Shown here in pieces: positions 1 through 11,140 of a stretch of DNA of 33,442 nt. The stretch is from Chromera velia (taxonomy: Eukaryota; Sar; Chromeraceae). Positions within the stretch are counted from its first letter, which is position 1; each line of letters begins with the position of its first letter. The position numbers and the translations under genes are program-made. Under the pieces are notes generated by a model. It saw only the letters and a list, made by a program, of their open reading frames with translations. It was not told where the DNA came from and made no database searches. The stretch lies in assembly GCA_018398765.1 (NCBI GenBank), contig JAHBMJ010000445.1, positions 14,532 to 47,973 of the forward strand. Reading direction: 5' to 3'.

Positions 1-371
1 CCCCCCCTCTCTCTCTCCATTCTTCCTTCCTTCCTGCCTGCCTTTCTTTCTTTCGTGCTTGCTTGTTTGTCTTCCTTCCTCCCACTAACAAGCCTTACCT
101 ACTTACTTACTCCATCTTCTGTTCCTCCTTCTCTCCCCCATTTCCTCCCCGAGGCTCTCTCAGAGGGCTGTCTGTCTGTCTGTCTGTCTGGATGATGCAG
201 GTTTTGGAAGACACGTTGAAGTGCGAACAAGCATCACGCAGTAAAGAATCTGCGGACGGACAGGCACGACGGATTGTATCAGTGGCTCAGTTTCGGTCCC
301 TGCACCGCTGCAGAAAGCACCACGGTACAACCTTCCTTCCTTCCTTCCTTCCTGCTTTCCAACCAACCGAC
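1..371 (-). other. Partial intron 7 of PUS10 (left edge)
   Basis: Begins with a GT donor at 371 just after exon 7 and runs off the window. It holds CTTCC, CTTT and GTCT microsatellites on the plus strand. I searched both this stretch and intron 6 for the conserved C-terminal TYIKEFVHGD block in all minus frames and did not find it. Confidence 0.7.
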
Positions 372-1117
372 CAGCAGAGGTTTCCACCCGGAGAACAAAG
401 AAGTGAGCGTTCAGCCACTCGGCAGACATACCAAAGATGATCTTACGCCTGCACACAGTCATTGAAAGATTGCGTTTTTTTTAGCTACGCCATTCTTTCC
501 GTGTCCACTCCTCCACGCGTGCAAACTCACCACCCTCACCACACAACTCCATTCATCCGTCTACCCACCCACTCATTCAGCTCGCGTGAAGGACGTCAAC
601 ATGGATCTCACTCCAGGAGCCGCTCCTGCCCCCACTCGAGCAAGAAAGTTGGCGTCTGTTTCACCGCCAGGCAAGTACCATGAGTCATCTGGGTGCAAAA
701 GAAAATTTGCAGACACAAGTTGCGGAACAAAAGGGGCGGTTCTTTCCTTGAAGGGGCCTTTGTTTACCCTCCCGTCCACCCCTCTTCTCTTCCTTGCTCT
801 TCCTATGTCCGTCCTTGTCTCTCTGTGTGCGTTTCGCACCATGCCTCTCTTTCTCTGACTTTCTCTGTCTCTCTTTCCACCCCGCTGTCTCTGCCACTAT
901 GCTTCTCTATTCCTGTCACCCTGTCTTTCTGTCTCTCTCTCCTCTCTCGCTTCTTCCTCTCACTCTACCTCCCTCCACCCCTCTTTCTACCCCGCCCTCT
1001 CTCTGTCTGCGCCTTCACCTCCCTGTGTCTTTTTGTCTGTCTACCCTTCCGTCTCTCTCCCTCTTCCTGTACATTCTTGTCCCTCTGTCTCTGTCTTTCT
1101 CCCCCCCCACCCCCGCC

Positions 1118-1152
<35 letters not shown>

Positions 1153-3613
1153 CGCGTTTGAATAACGAGATAGACAGCATTGTAGAAAGAAAAAAGCATC
1201 GTTTTGGAGCAGGATGGAGAATGACCCAACGTACTTCGGTAAGATAAATGAGAACACACACGCACACACACATGCGAAAACACACAGACACAAAGACAGC
1301 CAGAGAAACAGACAGAAAGAGGGGAGGGAAGGGGAACGGTGTGTGTGGGGGAGTTCACACACGAAAGCGTTGATCATGCAGGCCAGACGAAAAAAGGACA
1401 AGGCAAGGAGGATGAAGCACGCACCTGCACATTGGGCTCCTCCTGTGTAGCACTCGGACAGGTGTCTTCTGCTCAAGGATCAGAAGGGGCGCACTGTGAT
1501 TTACTCTCTCCGTCCCGCTTTCTCCAGCTTCTTCTTTTCTCACCAGGTGTGTTAAAGAGTGAGCTTCTGCATTTGACGCTCTCATTTGTGCAGCTTGGCA
1601 TGCATCAGAGAAGGAAGAGGCGGAAGAAAAGACGGGAGGAGAGCCAAACTTCCGCAGAGCCTCCAGGTCCTTATCTGAAATCGCTCGTCTTGTCCACACG
1701 ACTGCCGAATAGGTTTTGGCTTTGGAGCTGGCTTCCGACCCGACTTTCTGCATGTTCATGAGCCACAAAAGAGACGGGTTTAGTGCATGGCAGGAAAAGC
1801 TGAAAAAGGACACAGACAGGAAAACCTGAAAAAGGACACAGGATTTGTTCACGAAAAGTGAGCGTGAGAGCAATCAGGTGAGAAGATGACCCTTTGACAG
1901 AAATGCACACATGGATGAAAGCGGCTGTTCAAACGTCTCAGAAAGCCAAGCTTCGTATCTGTCCTTCGAAAAGGGTTTATGATGTCAAGAAAGGACCAGA
2001 GCCAGACTATCCGGTTTTGATCCATCTCGGCATAGCCAGATAGATCCCTTCAGAGAACCTTAAGCTTAGATGCCCACTTTCATGAATGACTGCCAGAGAA
2101 CGGAAGGATCAAGCTTCAATGGGGAGGAAAGTCATATATTAATATCAGAGATATGTACATACACAGAGCAAGACAGGCCGACAGACCGAAAGAAACAGAC
2201 CACCCCAATGCAGCCAAAAGCCAAGTAGCTAGAGCGTCTTTGTCGAAATACGAATCTTTATAGATGCATGCATGCGATTACATTGACCCATTCCCTCATG
2301 CATGTCGGATCACCCGCTGACCTTCACAACGGAAGAATCCGCAGCCCTCCTCAACCCCCGAATTTCGATTTTCCCTCGAGCTTCCTCGTTCGTCTCTCGC
2401 TGTACCTCCTCCAGCTGCCTTGTGTCCAGAAGACGCCGCGCGTTCTCGACAGAGAAAGCAAATGGTCTCCCGTCTCCCAACATTCGAACATCGATGTCCT
2501 CCCTCCCTGCAAAAGTGAGAGAGAGAAGCAGAGGGAAGGGGACAACAGAGGACCCAGTTTTCTCATCACGGCAGAGGGCAGCGTTCAAGAAAAAAGCGTG
2601 ACTGCCCCATGCATCTAAAAGGGAGCATTGGACGAGAAGAAAAAAGAGCATCGGATGAATGCCTGTTGCAGATACCCGCAACGTTTTTCTTGACCAACTT
2701 TGGCAGCCTTGTAATCTCGCCTCTCCTGCTCTGCAATGAATGTAATCTGCAAGGAAACGAAACGAAACGACTGACCGACCGGCGGAGCAGAACGAGATGT
2801 TGTCAGCCACAGTGGCTCTTTGCAGAACTCTCTTAGCGAGGTCCTCCACGCAGTTGTCCGGCTGCATGCATTCACTCACATTCATATTATCACGTTGGTC
2901 ACACATTTCCATTCGGACACACAGCACCGCCATATGCAGACACGAGCCGAAATTTCTCAGTCAGGGAATGACAAACAAATAAGCCGGCATCCAGGTACTC
3001 AAAGGGATGGAAAGGGCCGGAAGCAGGGAGAAATACCCAGCCGGAAGGTCTCCCCTTCCCCTTCTTCGTCTTTCTCGCTCTCTCTCAGCCTCACACCGTC
3101 TTGTCGTTTAATCAATCAGGCAGGATATCGCAAGCAACGAGGGGCCAGAAGCACCCTGACCGACCTGAGAGGATTTAAAGTTTTGAACGTTCCAGGGCGA
3201 GTGGGAAAGAGACCGGGAGAACTTCAAATACCGCCCTGCATGAGGATGAGGGCCCGTTGTTTAGGAAAACATTCAAAACACGCAGGAAGAAACAAAGGAT
3301 CTAAAAGGAAAGAAAAGGACAGCCCAAGGGACAAAGAAGAAGTCTGTACCGGGAAGGAAGTTGGGTGGAAGTGCGGGGAAGGAGCCAGCCCAAGGTTTGC
3401 AGGAAAGGACTTGAAGGGCGAAGACAGACTCTCAAAAAATCAGAAACTCCAAAGAAACACGTACGTGCGTGCGTACACTCATGCACACAGATGGGGGGAG
3501 GGGGGGGGTGTAAGGAGAGAGAGGTGGGGAGAGTACGACGGAGGGGAGAAAAAAAGGAAAGAACGAACGTCTGAACAAAGCAAAGGAAGAAAAGAAAGAA
3601 AGAGAGAGAGAGA

Positions 3614-3653
<40 letters not shown>

Positions 3654-5130
3654 GAAAGGACGAAAGGAAAGAGGCAAGGAAGGAAGGAAGGAAGGAAGGA
3701 AAGAAGGGAGGAAGGAAAGAAGGAACGAAGGAAGGAAAGAAGGAAGGAAGGAAGGAAGGAAGGAAGGAAGGAAGGAAGAAAGGAAAGAAAAAAGGAAAGA
3801 AGGAAAGAAGGAAAGAAGGAAGGGCAGAGAGAGGAGGACAGCAAATGATTTCCATCGACCTTCAAAATAGATCGGCTCCCTTTGCCAGCTGACGGACACA
3901 GAGACAGAGGGGATCTTCGGGACGTCCCCCATGTTCTCCTTACTCTCAATTTCGGCTGAACTTTCTGGTCCCGTATCTACCTCCATGTCCCCCTCTGTTC
4001 CTGCCGCCGAGGAAGCAGCAGCAGCAGCGGCTGCACCAGAAGAAGCATGGGAAGACGAGGAGGTATCGACAGCCACTTCTCTCATGCCCGAGCCAGGAAG
4101 AGGGCTGTGTCCATGATCTGGCGTGCGTAAGAGAAAATCCCAGAGGCCCTGCTCTCCCCCATTCAATTCGAGTAGTTGGCTCAACTCCGCTTCATTCTTT
4201 TCATGACACAAATCCTGCAGTGAGAGGCAAGGGAATCGGTGTAGAAGTGTTGGATCAGGCAGTGACTGTCCTGGGACGCATCTGGGACACAACGGGACCA
4301 TAAACCAAGTCACAAGAGGGAAAAATTTCGCACTCGGGCCTACTCACCTTGATATTTTGATGCGTGATGCGATTGTCTTTTTTTCGTCGTTTCTGCTGGA
4401 ACCAGTGCGCTGCCTTCTGCACGCGCGCTCCTCCACTTACACGCGTCAGGAGAGGGGCAACATCTGCGTCTGAGTATTCGTGAGAGACTGTCAATCGAAG
4501 CACGACTGTCCCCAAAGTTTCCTCAGCCTGGGTTCCGGCAGGTGTGCGTGGGTGGGGGTGCGAGAGAGACGCCCCGTCTCCTTTTCCAGGCTCGTCGGCC
4601 TTTCTTTTTGTGCCCCTTGCAGAGATGAGCAAAGGAAGAGCCCGATGCAGCAGCTGCTGCAGAAAGGTCCTCACGTCCAAGGAAGAAGAATAGTCAGACG
4701 GGGGTGTCCTCTCATGCACACCTCCTGAAGCTTCGGCAAAGGCTGCTGCCGCAATGCAGTCTCTCAAAACGAGAGACGGCGGAAGTTCAACCTCGACACG
4801 GACGTGCTCCGGTCGGCTCATGCCTTCAATTTTCGACTCCTTTAAGCTTTGAAAAAGGCAACGAGCAAGAGACGCCAGAGGACTGTCGGAATCCCTCAAG
4901 CCCAGGCAAACAGGGCAGGCACTGGATGTCGAACTGAAGAGGGAAATCTGTGCGCCCTTCACATGACTGATGCCAGTCTCATCCGTCTCAATATTGTGCG
5001 CGAGAAAGGGGTTGTCCGTTTCGCTCCAAAGAAAGCCCACAGGGCCTATAGAGGCCGTCTCTTTGATGCGCCGACACCGAGCACAGAGAAGACCGTAGTG
5101 CGGTGAAGTGCCGGGCTCCTCCTGTTTCAT
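372..5130 (-). CDS. PUS10: PUS10-type tRNA pseudouridine synthase, seven exons, C-terminus beyond the left edge
   Basis: PUS10 converts uridines of the tRNA T-loop to pseudouridine. Exons joined by hand (minus strand): 5130-4348, 4214-3860, 3235-3165, 2861-2780, 2506-2322, 1747-1425, 448-372. All junctions are GT-AG and the phases agree, giving 625 codons plus one base. An in-frame TGA at 5158-5160 makes ATG 5130 the first Met. Visible: zinc-ligand pairs C16/C19 and C72/C75 (CARC, CPVC); GRYLKFSRSLSHSPW near residues 380-395, matching the family's GRYNKYSR..PQTPW; SAGREDIDVRMLGDGRPF around 429-446 with the catalytic Asp of EDIDVR; QKTPVRVLHRR at 585-595; and VETSAG at the end of exon 7. The family's following TYIKEFVHGD block is not in the window, so the 3' end is missing. 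An Ala/Ser-rich, acidic insert lies in exon 2. It is divergent to the transporter gene. Family call is strong; exact edges of the short exons are inferred. Confidence 0.9.
449..1424 (-). repeat. PUS10 intron 6 with pyrimidine-rich and (TG)n microsatellites
   Basis: A 976-nt intron. The plus strand is almost wholly C and T from about 770 to 1110 (CTCT, TCTGTC and CCTC runs), followed by a (TG)n tract at about 1120-1151 and CA-rich sequence at 1255-1310. Long open frames here on both strands are products of the repeats, not genes. Confidence 0.8.
1748..2321 (-). other. PUS10 intron 5
   Basis: A 574-nt GT-AG intron of ordinary composition between the exon ending in VVK and the exon starting KVGSEASSKAKTYSAVVW. 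I see no gene or repeat in it. Confidence 0.7.
3541..3835 (+). repeat. (GA)n and (GGAA)n microsatellites in PUS10 intron 2
   Basis: Inside the 624-nt intron 3236-3859. The plus strand has about 50 nt of (GA)n at 3600-3652, then GGAA/GAAGGAAA repeats at 3675-3830. The transcript strand is therefore a CTTCC-rich tract that starts about 25 nt after the donor. The long open frames here are simple-repeat artefacts. Confidence 0.9.
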
Positions 5131-5237
5131 CTCGAAGGGAGACGAGATGGCAGTTGCTCACTGACAGATAGGCAACGGTTCTTTCATGTGAAGACTTGAG
5201 ACACTCTGGAGATCTCAGTTTCAATCCTAGAGAAGAA

Positions 5238-5489
5238 ATGAGAGAATCTGAGCTTGCAGTGTTGGATGCTGATTTTCTCCGGATGGAACGCCTGGCATTG
5301 AATTCAATCATTGCCCAAAAGTGCCTCTCTCGAATGCACGAGCTGGGAATCATGGCTCAGTCTGCACGCGCGTCTCGATCGGCCGCGGGGGCCGGCCCGG
5401 GGCCGTCGCCGCGACGCCGGTCCCGAAAAGCGGCCGCGGGGAAAATCACCAAAAGAAAACTGCATGCATGCGTGACTGCAATTGACTGA
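5238..5489 (+). CDS. Small hypothetical ORF in the divergent spacer (83 codons)
   Basis: ATG 5238 to TGA 5489. The first half is helix-like (MRESELAVLDADFLRMERLA), the second half is Ala/Arg/Gly-rich and basic and coincides with the CpG-dense block. It lies upstream of the TATA box of the transporter and on the opposite strand from PUS10. I recognise no family. It could be a chance frame through GC-rich promoter DNA, which I think is more likely than a gene. Confidence 0.2.
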   Translation: MRESELAVLDADFLRMERLALNSIIAQKCLSRMHELGIMAQSARASRSAAGAGPGPSPRRRSRKAAAGKITKRKLHACVTAID

Positions 5490-5556
5490 GTCGCAACACA
5501 GCACTGTCGAACTTGAAACTTTCCGGCGATCGACTTCAGGCAGGCAGTATACACTG

Positions 5557-5564
5557 TATATAAG
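5557..5564 (+). promoter_or_regulatory. TATA box of the transporter gene
   Basis: TATATAAG, 182 nt upstream of the ATG at 5746. A transcription start near 5585-5595 would leave a 5' leader of about 150 nt. It is the best TATA match in the spacer. Confidence 0.55.
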
Positions 5565-5745
5565 GAGGCAGGCACTGCCAGGCAGTTGACAGTGGAAGAA
5601 GTGGACAGTGCAGGAATCCCTTCTTGCCTTTTTCTCTCAAAGGAAACTGCAGTCTATTGTGAAGTGTAAGCAACACTCAGCAAAGAGATCTTTTGTTTTG
5701 TCCAGAAAGGAAGAGGTAAACCCTTCTTCCTTCTAAAGGAGAGCG

Positions 5746-7048
5746 ATGGCGAAGCAATCGCAGGATGCTAGCTTGCGTGCAGCAACGCTGTCCATTCTTT
5801 TTTACTGTCTGGTTTCAATCGGGATTGTATATTTGAACAAGCTGTTGTTTTCCGGGTCCTTCCAGTTCCCAGTCTTCATCTCTTGGTTCCAGCAGGTAGC
5901 GGGAGTGGTGATCTATATATTGATAGAGCGCTTGGGACAAGTATACCCGCAACTTAAGTTCTTTCCCCCCTATGAATTCAATTTGGACACAGCCTGGAAC
6001 ATTCTGGGCCTTTCGACAATGTTCGTGGGCATGATCGCGTCCTCGAACCTGTGTCTGAAGTACGTGTTGATGTCCACATATCAGGTGGCACGGTCATTGA
6101 CGTTGATCTTCAATGTCATCGTCACTTATCTCCTTCTTGGACAGACCACCAGCACCAAATGCCTCATGGCGTGTCTGGTTGTCTGCTCTGGTTTTGTGGT
6201 CGGAGCGATGGACTCGATGACATTATCAATGACAGGGGTGGCGCTGGGGGGGTTGTCTTCGGGGTTCCAAGCGGTGTACATGGTGATGATCAAAAAGTCC
6301 CTCGCATTCGTCGACGGAGATCAGAACCGATTGATGACTTACAACATGTCCATCTCGTCCTTCCTCTTCCTTCCCATCATCGTGTTGGCTGACGAGATCG
6401 GGGCCTTCTACGAACTGCCCTGGAACATCAACGATCCCGCTTTCTTCGCAATCTGGCCAATGCTCATCTTCTCAGGTCCGTCTGCCTGTTCTTCTACCGG
6501 TCTCTCTGTTCGCAGTTACATCTGATGGACACGTGGAAAATGATTGCTTTCGTGCCGGCATCTTTTTCCTTTGTACAGTCCGTCTCTTTCCAAACGGGCA
6601 TAGCTTTCCTCCTTGTCTGCCTGTCCCTTCTTTCCGATCTCTTTGCTTTCTGTGTGTCGTGAAGGGGCATGTGAAGGAGACGGGAGAGTAGACGCTCAAT
6701 TTTTTTTTCTGTCCACCTGTCTGCCTGTTGGTATTTTGCACATGAAAACAAGAAGAGAGGGAAAAGAAAGAAAAATGAAGTCTGTCTGCATGCACGTTTT
6801 TAAACATACATGCACGGTTACATGAAGACAGTCAGGGAGACAGACAAAGGGACAGACTACATGACCTTTGTTGGTTTTTTCTCCTTCTTTGCTCCTTTTA
6901 CAGACAGACAGACAGAAAGACAGACAGACAGCCAGACAGACAGACAGGAAGAGGGACCGAACGGCAAGCAGACAGAGAGAAGGAAACACAGAGGGAGGGG
7001 GAGTGAGGGAGAGGGAGACAGACGAGGCACACACAGAAAGAGGGGGGG

Positions 7049-7108
<60 letters not shown>

Positions 7109-8324
7109 GAGAGAGAGACAGACAGAGACAGACAGAGACAGACAGAGACAGAGACAGAGAGGGGCAGAGAGCGAGAGCGAGAGCGAGAGCGAGAGCGAGA
7201 GCGAGAGCGAGAGCGAGAGCGAGAGCGAGAGCGAGAGCGAGAGCGAGAGCGAGGGAGGGAGGGAGAGAGAGAGAGAGAGAGGGAGGGAGAAAGAGAGAGG
7301 AGGAAAGGGGAGGGGGGAGGCACACAGAAACAGAGAAAGGAAAAGAAGAAGGACACACACAGAGGCAGGCAAGCAGACAGACAGAGAGGTAGACAGACAC
7401 AACGACGAGAGGAAGCAAAAAAGAACCCGTAGAGAGACAAACATGCATGTATGTATACGTACGTCAACACAGACAGACAGAGAGGAAGAGAAAGAGAGAG
7501 AGGGAGAGAGAGAGAGAGAGAAAGGGCAAGGACGGACAGAAAGGCAGGCAAGCAGAGCAGACAAGAAGAGGCACAGAAAAAAAGGGCAGAATATCGGGGG
7601 AAAACGAACGAACGAAATAAGAAGAAAGAAGGCAGGATAGAAGGGAGAAAAAAGAGAAGGAAGAAAGGAAGGAAGAAAGAAAGTCCAAGAAGGAAAGAGG
7701 AAGGATCAAAGACGAGCGGAAAAACTGGAAAAAGAGAGAAGTGTCTGGTCTCTCTTCCTTCCCCTTTCTGCCTCACTCCCGTCTCCGCGTTTCTCTTTCG
7801 CCTTTTACCTGCCTCCTTGCCCATCCGGCTGGCTGGATGGCTGACCAACTGTCTGTATGATGAGAGTCAAGTTTGCTGCTCAATTTTTCAATCTGCCCAT
7901 CCGACAGTCACTGTGCGTTGTTGGCAGTCTCCAAGGATTTTTAGACTCCTTCTGATGCCCTGCTTCTTTTTCCTTTGCAGCCGCTATGGGTGTGTTGATA
8001 GGCATCGCCTCTTACCTGTGCGTGAAGTGCACTTCCCCCTTGACCTTCAATATCACTGGATACGCGAAGGCGTGTCTCCAGTCTCTGGGGGGAATTATTT
8101 TCCTCGGAGACCCGGTCACTTACAATTCTCTGGGAGGGATTCTTCTGACCTTGTTCGGTTCTTTCTGGTATTCACGAATCCGAATGGCAGAGAGCCAACA
8201 GCCGCAGAAACAAGAGAGCCAGGGAGGAAAGAGGGAGACGGGGGGAAAGCCGGAGGAACTGCAAAAGTTGGGAGGAGATGCGGATGCAACAAAAAGCAGC
8301 GACCTCGATGAGAGTGATCGCTGA
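5746..8324 (+). CDS. Nucleotide-sugar transporter, GDP-fucose type (SLC35C1-like)
   Basis: A Golgi/ER membrane antiporter of the drug/metabolite superfamily, expected to bring GDP-fucose into the lumen for glycosylation. Exons 5746-6475 and 7981-8324 join GT-AG with an Ala codon split across the junction (G + CC), giving 357 residues; human SLC35C1 is 364. The protein is hydrophobic throughout, consistent with about ten membrane segments. Family marks: SLTLIFNVIVTYLLLGQTTS near residues 117-136 (human [21 protein letters not shown]), GVALGGLSSGFQAVYMVMIKKSL, and, right after the intron, KCTSPLTFNITGYAKACLQ, the counterpart of the human KFTSPLTHNVSGTAKACAQ. The hydrophilic tail of about 50 residues is Gln/Glu/Lys-rich and faces the cytosol in this family. 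A TATA box lies 182 nt upstream. Substrate is inferred from family similarity; the GDP-fucose class fits much better than UDP-sugar or triose-phosphate transporters. Confidence 0.9.
6476..7980 (+). repeat. 1.5-kb transporter intron made largely of microsatellites
   Basis: Starts GTCCGT after TTCTCAG and ends in TTTTCCTTTGCAG. Contents in order: CTGTCTGCC-type pyrimidine repeats (6476-6800), CAGACAGA repeats (6900-6950), (TG)n 7050-7085, (GA)n 7086-7106, GACAGA repeats 7107-7160, about fourteen copies of a GAGAGC hexamer at 7167-7253, then purine-rich GA/GGAA sequence to about 7740. The first part is pyrimidine-rich and the second purine-rich with complementary motifs, so the intron RNA could fold back on itself. 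All long open frames here are repeat artefacts. Confidence 0.9.
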
Positions 8325-9448
8325 TACGCAAGACAGAAGCCCAAGTTGTTGGGGTAGGACTCTCTCTCTTACTTCCGCCATAACTTCACATCAGTAATTT
8401 AGATAGACTGGGTGCTCCTCGAAAGGGTGGGGGGAGAGTGGCAGTATCAAAAAGGGCGAACAAGGAGCACAGGAGAGCGCAGAATTCTGAAATGGTAGGG
8501 GGTAGTTAAGTGCGGTGCTCTTTTTCGTCTGCCGTTTGGCATTTGTGTGCATTGATTTTGGGGGGTTGCCGTCTTCTCTCCTGACCCTTGCACGGCTTTC
8601 CATGTTGTGCTTTCGAATATTCGATTGATCGATTCTCCTCCAGACTTTCAAATCAGCCCCCACAGGGGGACAATCAACGGGGGGCAGAGGGGGTCTGTGA
8701 GGCTTCAGGGGAGAGGGGGGCGAGTAGGTGCGACAGGGTTTGTGAATTCGTTTGCACGCCTGGATGAAAAGAGGACCACGTTGTTTGATTGAGGCAAGCA
8801 ACGTATTTTCGGGTGTATGTGTGTTGTAAAAGTGCACTCCTCTACTTTCATGGAATGAGGGTAACTCTACGGGTAACCTTGAAATGGGGGAGAGAAACAG
8901 CTCAGAGCTTACATGCATAAAACGATAGATGTGCCTAGAGATGCGCATATTTATATGATTTCAGTATATCTCAATTTATTCCAGCTTTAACTTAATGCCG
9001 CGTGAAGCAATATCTAACAAAAATAACACTGAATAACACTCAGTCTAAGAACTTAAATCCAAGGAATATGATAGAATATGAGTAAGGTTTTATGTAGGTT
9101 CTTGATTTGAGATAATCTGTAATAGTTTGAGAGTGTCTGAACAGATTGAGTTAATTTGGGCCGCGGGCCTTTCTTAACTATATGGATTTACATGGATTTA
9201 TGTTAAGTTTAATTGAGTTAAGTTATGCACAGAGTTCTGTGTGGAGCGGCGGTTGTTCGTTTGTCTTTAGTGTAAAATCATAGCTAGGTGTGAGATCTTA
9301 TAAGGAAATCTTCTAGCTTCTGGGGGGAAGGAGAAGGTTGTTTCGGCGGTATTAATTGTTTGTATATTGATATTTGCATGCATGGTTAAGTCGGATTGTT
9401 GTATACGAGGAGTAAGCGGTTGCTATAGATGTACAAAGAATATATAGA
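8325..9448. other. Gene-free stretch downstream of the transporter
   Basis: The first 500-600 bp should hold the 3' UTR. From about 8950 to 9420 the sequence turns AT-rich with TTAAGTT/TTGAGTTAA motifs. A 185-codon frame on the minus strand (8391-8948) has no recognisable domain, no ATG where the frame opens, and lies antisense to the 3' UTR; I do not call it. Confidence 0.5.
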
Positions 9449-9633
9449 TGCACCTGAGTCCATGGACTGTCAGTTCAAGCTAGAGGAAACAGACCGCTTC
9501 ATGAGGCCAAAGAGGAATGAATGGATATATTTCGCCTCCACAAATGGAAATAGATGCCGTGGCCCCCGCCCGTACAGGCACGAACAGGACAGCCAGAACG
9601 GACAAGCCGAGACTAACGTAAGGTCCATGCGCA
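9449..9633 (+). repeat. Dispersed repeat R1, copy A
   Basis: Same orientation as copy B at 10881. Shared blocks: GTCCATGGACTGT at the start and a core of about 85 nt (about 9545-9632) with GATGCCGTGGCCCCCGCCC, TACAGGCA and CCGAGACTAACG, roughly 85% identical by eye. No open frame is conserved and I see no RNA polymerase III boxes, so its class is unknown. Confidence 0.65.
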
Positions 9634-10880
9634 ATGCAATACACGGCACGCAACATAGATTCCCTTTTCTTTTCCCCTTTCTTCTGATTAGTCCTCCTCT
9701 TTATGTCTAACGCAAATGTTGATACACTCAGGTCACGGAGACGAAACAACCAGGCCATTCACGACATCAAAATGAAGGCGGTCGGCCATTGCATCCTCCC
9801 CCTACCCTCTCCACTGCTTCAGAATCTCAACCACCAGCCAGTGGGGTGAGCGGAAACGCCTTCCATTAGCAAGTGTGAGAGGAAATGAGAGAAGAGAGAT
9901 ACAGTGACAGCAAAAACAAGGACATACTTGCACGTTATGCCCGTTCAGATGTATGGAGGTATATTAAGGAGCAAGGACAACAGAGAAAAGAGGAGCATTG
10001 AGTGTGCAAAGGGATACAATTCAGAGAGATAGACAGAGTATCATGTGCTTCTACTTTTCTTTTTACTCTCCTCCGCCAATCCAAGTGAAAGAGCAAACGT
10101 TGCCGCGATCAGATATTAGAACAACAAGGCAAAGCATCGAAGTAAGACTGGTATGCCACCACCTCACGTTTCTTTCTAGCTAGTAATAAAAGAAAGAGAC
10201 GAAAGATACATTTCGCTTACTTCTCTTGAATTACCAGAGAAGGAATGGCATACACAGACATAAACAATACCCGACAAGACCAAAAAGAAGCCCGCCTATC
10301 ACAGACAAACACAAAAAGATTCGCCTGATGGAAGGAGGCACATCATCGCAGAGAAAAATCTTGTTGGTCTGGTTGCAGATGGAGAAGTTGTCAGGGTGAT
10401 CAAGAATGCCAGTCATATTTGTGGCTAAAATCGCCAGGCAGTGCCAGGCAGGTCCTCCGAGTGGTCATCAGTGCTGGACGTCGACCAGAACCAGTTGGTT
10501 GAAAGGCATAAACCCACGTCAGGCTCATCTAGATCGATCCATATCGGAAAGGACAAAGACAGACAAGAAGCAATTGCAGGAACAGATGGAAACCGTCACG
10601 GCAGGCCAAAGTCTTAATGGCAAAATCATCCTCAGTGCTTGCCCTACTCCCCCTTGCAACATCAAGAATTGGAGGACCAAATTTTAGCAGTGGCTAACGA
10701 TGGTAGGAACATAAACAAAAGGCTCAAGCAGGTCCGAAAAAAAATTATACCAACAGCCTTTCTAAGCTATGAAGGCAAAACTAAAAGATTCAGACTTTAT
10801 TTCCCTGGATCGATTTCAAGCTCTGGTTACCATGTTGTATACAGGTAGGCAGACTACAGATATACAGACAGTCATTCAGG
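9634..10880. other. Gene-free stretch
   Basis: Mixed-composition sequence with short frames only. I recognise no coding domain, RNA gene or terminal repeat between the two R1 copies. Confidence 0.5.
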
Positions 10881-11075
10881 TGCGCACCCTAGTCCATGGA
10901 CTGTTAGTAACTGTTAGTTCATATCAGAGTAAACAGATTGCTCAGTGAAGCTATCAAGGGCTGAAAGGATACACTTTGCCACCGCGAATGAAAATAAATG
11001 CCGTGGCCCCCGCCCATACAGGCATGAACGGGACAGCTAGGACGGATATGCCGAGACTAACGCAAGGTCTATTGT
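10881..11075 (+). repeat. Dispersed repeat R1, copy B
   Basis: Direct repeat of copy A at 9449, with the same GTCCATGGACTGT start and the GATGCCGTGGCCCCCGCCC core. The segment between these blocks is less conserved than the core. Confidence 0.65.
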
Positions 11076-11140
11076 GCGACGGATGGATGTAGTAGATGTA
11101 GTCTGATGCATTAATTCGTCTTATCAGCCGAGACTACAGT

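Larger units (their letters stand above)
5131..5745. promoter_or_regulatory. Divergent intergenic region between PUS10 and the transporter gene
   Basis: A 615-bp spacer between two start codons facing away from each other, so it should carry both promoters. It contains a GC-rich, CpG-dense stretch at about 5367-5442 (NotI-like GCGGCCGC at 5431) and a TATA box on the transporter side. The sequence shows no clear TATA on the PUS10 side. Confidence 0.6.

Noticed and set aside
573..842. Minus-strand frame ending GVRSMLTSFTRAE as the last PUS10 exon
   Set aside because: It lacks TYIKEFVHGD, and exon 7 (448-372), which aligns well, lies further downstream, so this stretch is intronic.
1519..1593. 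A 75-nt in-frame intron inside PUS10 exon 6 (GTGAGA...GAGCAG)
   Set aside because: Splice-like ends are present, but the retained reading gives LEQKTPVRVLHRR, and the family has QKTP at this point, so I kept it as coding.
3301..4313. Long open frames on both strands at 3.3-4.3 kb, 6.7-7.8 kb and 0.7-1.5 kb
   Set aside because: They are translations of GA, GGAA, TG and GACA microsatellites in introns; the composition is periodic (PSFL, SLSL, ERER) and the true exons explain the rest.
7107..7253. CRISPR-like array
   Set aside because: Microsatellite units without unique spacers, in an intron of a eukaryotic gene.
8391..8948. 185-codon frame antisense to the transporter 3' UTR
   Set aside because: No ATG at its opening, no domain, Pro/Ser-rich; consistent with chance.
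9429..9710. 93-codon frame in repeat R1
   Set aside because: Not conserved in the second R1 copy.
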